This document shows positions 62,440-64,000 of a stretch of DNA of 64,000 nt, piece after piece; within the stretch, counting starts at the first letter, position 1; each line of letters begins with the position of its first letter. The position numbers and the translations under genes were made by a program. This DNA comes from Bacteroidaceae bacterium (lineage in GTDB: Bacteria; Bacteroidota; Bacteroidia; Bacteroidales; Bacteroidaceae), in the NCBI GenBank assembly GCA_017522785.1, contig JAFWYF010000010.1, positions 85,824-149,823 of the forward strand, written 5' to 3'. The notes under the pieces are model-generated. The model did no database searches, was not told the origin of the DNA, and worked only from the letters and a program-made list of their open reading frames with translations.

Positions 62440-62937
62440 TTATTTCACAAAAACTTTTTTGCCATTGACAATGTAAATACCATGTGTAGGGTTCTCAACC
62501 TTGCGACTGTTGAGGTCGTAATACACATTCTCACCGCCATTTAATTCTCCTTCTACTATGTCGTCAATATTTGTCGTATCAAACTCGATAATATTTATAA
62601 ATTTCATCCAAATATAAGCAGCTTTATACTTTTCCGATGAGCCGGTTGGAACATAGAATACTACAGTTTCGTATTGTTCATCGGAAAAAGTATATGAACC
62701 ATAGAAATAACCGTTTGAAAGAATAGAGGCAGGAACTTCCCCCATACAGTATATACTTGTAAGACCGTCGCAATAATAGAACGCACCATCTCCAATGCTG
62801 ATTACACTGTTGCCAATTGTTATGCTTGTAAGACCGTCGCAATAACTGAACGCCCAATCTTCAATACTTTTTACACTATTTAGAATTGTAATATTTGTAA
62901 GGCCGGTGCAATCATAGTATTTGCAAGTCGTTTTATA
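62440..62937 (-). pseudogene. BspA-like leucine-rich repeat surface protein gene, 5'-truncated
   Basis: About 165 codons read up to the stop at 62440-62442. Three LRR units of 23 residues, built on a 69-bp repeat (for example CDGLTSITIGNSVISIGDGAF), are followed by a beta-rich end domain and a C-terminal tail with the pattern YYDL-x(13)-GIYIVNGKKVFVK. Upstream the frame stops at 62938-62940 after a degenerate repeat, and no start codon with a signal peptide is present, so the front of the gene is missing. BspA-like proteins are surface adhesins. Confidence 0.75.
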
Positions 62938-63223
62938 TCAATGGTTTGCATGCTAAACGGTAGAAAAGTGGTGATGAAGATTTTATGGATTGAGAAAAGG
63001 ATGAAGATTTAACGTATTTAACTTTTGTAAACCACAAAAAGCACACAAATGTGCAGATTTTGAGTCGTTGCTATTTCTTATTCAGATTATTTTTAGGATG
63101 GAGGGTCAAAATGCGATAGCTTGTTGCTGTTTTCTACGGATACAATCTGGCCTCGGTGTGCAAGTTTGGGGACGAAGCATTTTTATTTGCTCCATCCCCT
63201 AATGATAATTGGTGCATGAATAA
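62938..63223. other. Non-coding gap between two surface-protein gene pieces
   Basis: About 290 bp with no gene. No promoter box, terminator or tRNA is evident. Confidence 0.4.
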
Positions 63224-64000
63224 TTACTTATTCACGATTTTTCTGCCATTCACGATGACGATACCCTTGTAGTCAGATCCAACCTCTTGACCCTGGAGAT
63301 TGTAATGGACACCAGAGGTAGACTGAGACTCTACAGCCTGAAGAGACTCAATGCTCGTGGGAATCCCACCAGTGGTGAACTTAAGCACAAAGCCTTGATG
63401 GCTAGTTGGATAGTAGGCATGAGACTGAGCCGTCTCGTCATAATTAGTGTAGAATAGGTACTCCAAACGATAGGCAGTGTTGCTCTCCAAGCCACTGAGT
63501 AAATTGAGTGAGGGACCATCATAGACCCAAAGGCCATCGCTCTGCTTGGTAGCTTGCAACGTTTTCCAATCGTCAGAAGTGGGTGTAGTACCATCCAGTG
63601 TGAGGCAATAGTCCATCTGTACGGAAGTGACATCGCCCTCGGTAGATGCTTGCCAATATTGCACCTCAAGCGCAGTGATTGGAGTGGTTTCCTGTACTTT
63701 AGTGGACGTGTTCGGTAAATTCTCTACCACAACCTCGCCATTGACCATGGAGGTGACAGAAACGGCAGTTATGGCAGGAGCGACATGATATTCGAAAGCC
63801 AAGTCGGTGATATAGAGTTGTGAACCTTCCTGTTTCACATTGCTCAAATCTTCCGAATAGGTGTGATCACTCATGCTAGAGAGACTTGAAGTTATCTCGA
63901 TACACATGCTGGTGGGAGTGAAATCCAGTTTGTTCTTATCCTCATCGTACTCCGTGAGATCTACCACGACCTGAGTCCACTCGTTGACGGTCTCAGTAAA
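63224..64000 (-). CDS. Surface protein with Bacteroidales C-terminal tail (5' end outside the window)
   Basis: 259 codons visible; the frame remains open at the right window edge (upstream codons read TETVNEWTQVVVDL), so the start lies beyond. Beta-rich domains (fibronectin-like, for example TPITALEVQYWQASTEGDVT) and the C-terminal tail VHYNLQGQEVGSDYKGIVIVNGRKIVNK. The tail resembles that of the truncated BspA-like gene next door and is common in Prevotella and relatives. GC is clearly higher than in the neighbours. Likely a secreted or cell-surface protein of unknown function. Confidence 0.75.
   Translation of the reverse strand, partial: FTETVNEWTQVVVDLTEYDEDKNKLDFTPTSMCIEITSSLSSMSDHTYSEDLSNVKQEGSQLYITDLAFEYHVAPAITAVSVTSMVNGEVVVENLPNTSTKVQETTPITALEVQYWQASTEGDVTSVQMDYCLTLDGTTPTSDDWKTLQATKQSDGLWVYDGPSLNLLSGLESNTAYRLEYLFYTNYDETAQSHAYYPTSHQGFVLKFTTGGIPTSIESLQAVESQSTSGVHYNLQGQEVGSDYKGIVIVNGRKIVNK

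Noticed and set aside
62756..62915. A CRISPR-like array from the repeated CTTGTAAGACCGTCGCAATA unit
   Set aside because: The 69-bp period keeps a reading frame and encodes BspA-type leucine-rich repeats.

Overview
The window is a stretch of chromosome from a Bacteroidales bacterium (phylum Bacteroidota). The evidence is the complete bat aerotolerance operon, Bacteroidota-restricted families (DUF4251, DUF4369 and DUF4878-like lipoproteins, a DPS-like ferritin, a BspA-type leucine-rich repeat fragment), Bacteroides-type promoters (-7 box TAnnTTTG with TTTG about 20 bp upstream) in front of many genes, and almost no Shine-Dalgarno sequences. Most of the DNA is AT-rich (I estimate below 40% GC by eye). 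I cannot name the genus.

Layout. 1-6593: 3' part of a bat-cluster membrane gene, then batA-batB-batC-batD-batE and a PAP2-like membrane protein without catalytic residues. 6599-10151: a convergent prolyl-tRNA editing-domain protein and a secreted M16 zinc protease. 10249-10536: relic of a membrane transporter. 10723-13204: a leftward operon DUF2148-aguA-aguB (agmatine to putrescine) behind a promoter carrying a 26-bp palindrome. 13432-16880: a FetAB-like ABC exporter, a Nif3 protein and a coiled-coil zinc-ribbon protein. 16954-29924: TlpA-like thioredoxin, Dus, aminotransferase, TPR protein, gyrA, a phage-like P5 protein, trmD, pyrK-pyrD, an XRE regulator, a 0.9-kb non-coding AT-rich gap, and holA. 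30083-38755: acyltransferase, GH20 hexosaminidase, htpG, GNAT, and a patatin-Omp85 phospholipase.

38838-43736: tRNA-Arg, followed at once by a block of clearly higher GC (BASS transporter, menG, menA, a ketopantoate reductase-like gene, a YiiX-like amidase, a small lipoprotein) that ends at a 48-bp perfect palindrome. 43732-44650: a RyR-domain gene, the 3' end of a CHAT protease gene and an IS3-family transposase remnant lying against its broken end. 44671-49412: DPS-like ferritin, ThiE-like protein, prs, a DUF4369 lipoprotein, panB and a lipoprotein. 49578-49777: tRNA-Gly(CCC) with a 31-bp exact duplication of its 3' end 81 bp downstream, which looks like an integration or excision scar. 50109-57120: small genes, umuD-umuC, aspS and clpC. 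57227-61317: a peptidase with a lone iron-type ABC ATPase, nagB and a GH43-like enzyme. 61562-64000: DUF4251 protein with an in-frame proline-rich stretch after its UGA, a truncated BspA-like gene and the 3' part of a surface protein gene of higher GC.

Most of the window is housekeeping. The parts that stand out are the gene-decay and integration marks (transporter relic, CHAT/IS3 junction, tRNA-Gly duplication, BspA fragment), the GC-rich block after tRNA-Arg, the pseudoenzyme at the end of the bat operon, and the possible UGA readthrough. I see no CRISPR array, no rRNA, no complete insertion sequence and no intact prophage. I did not find a convincing complete undescribed system.
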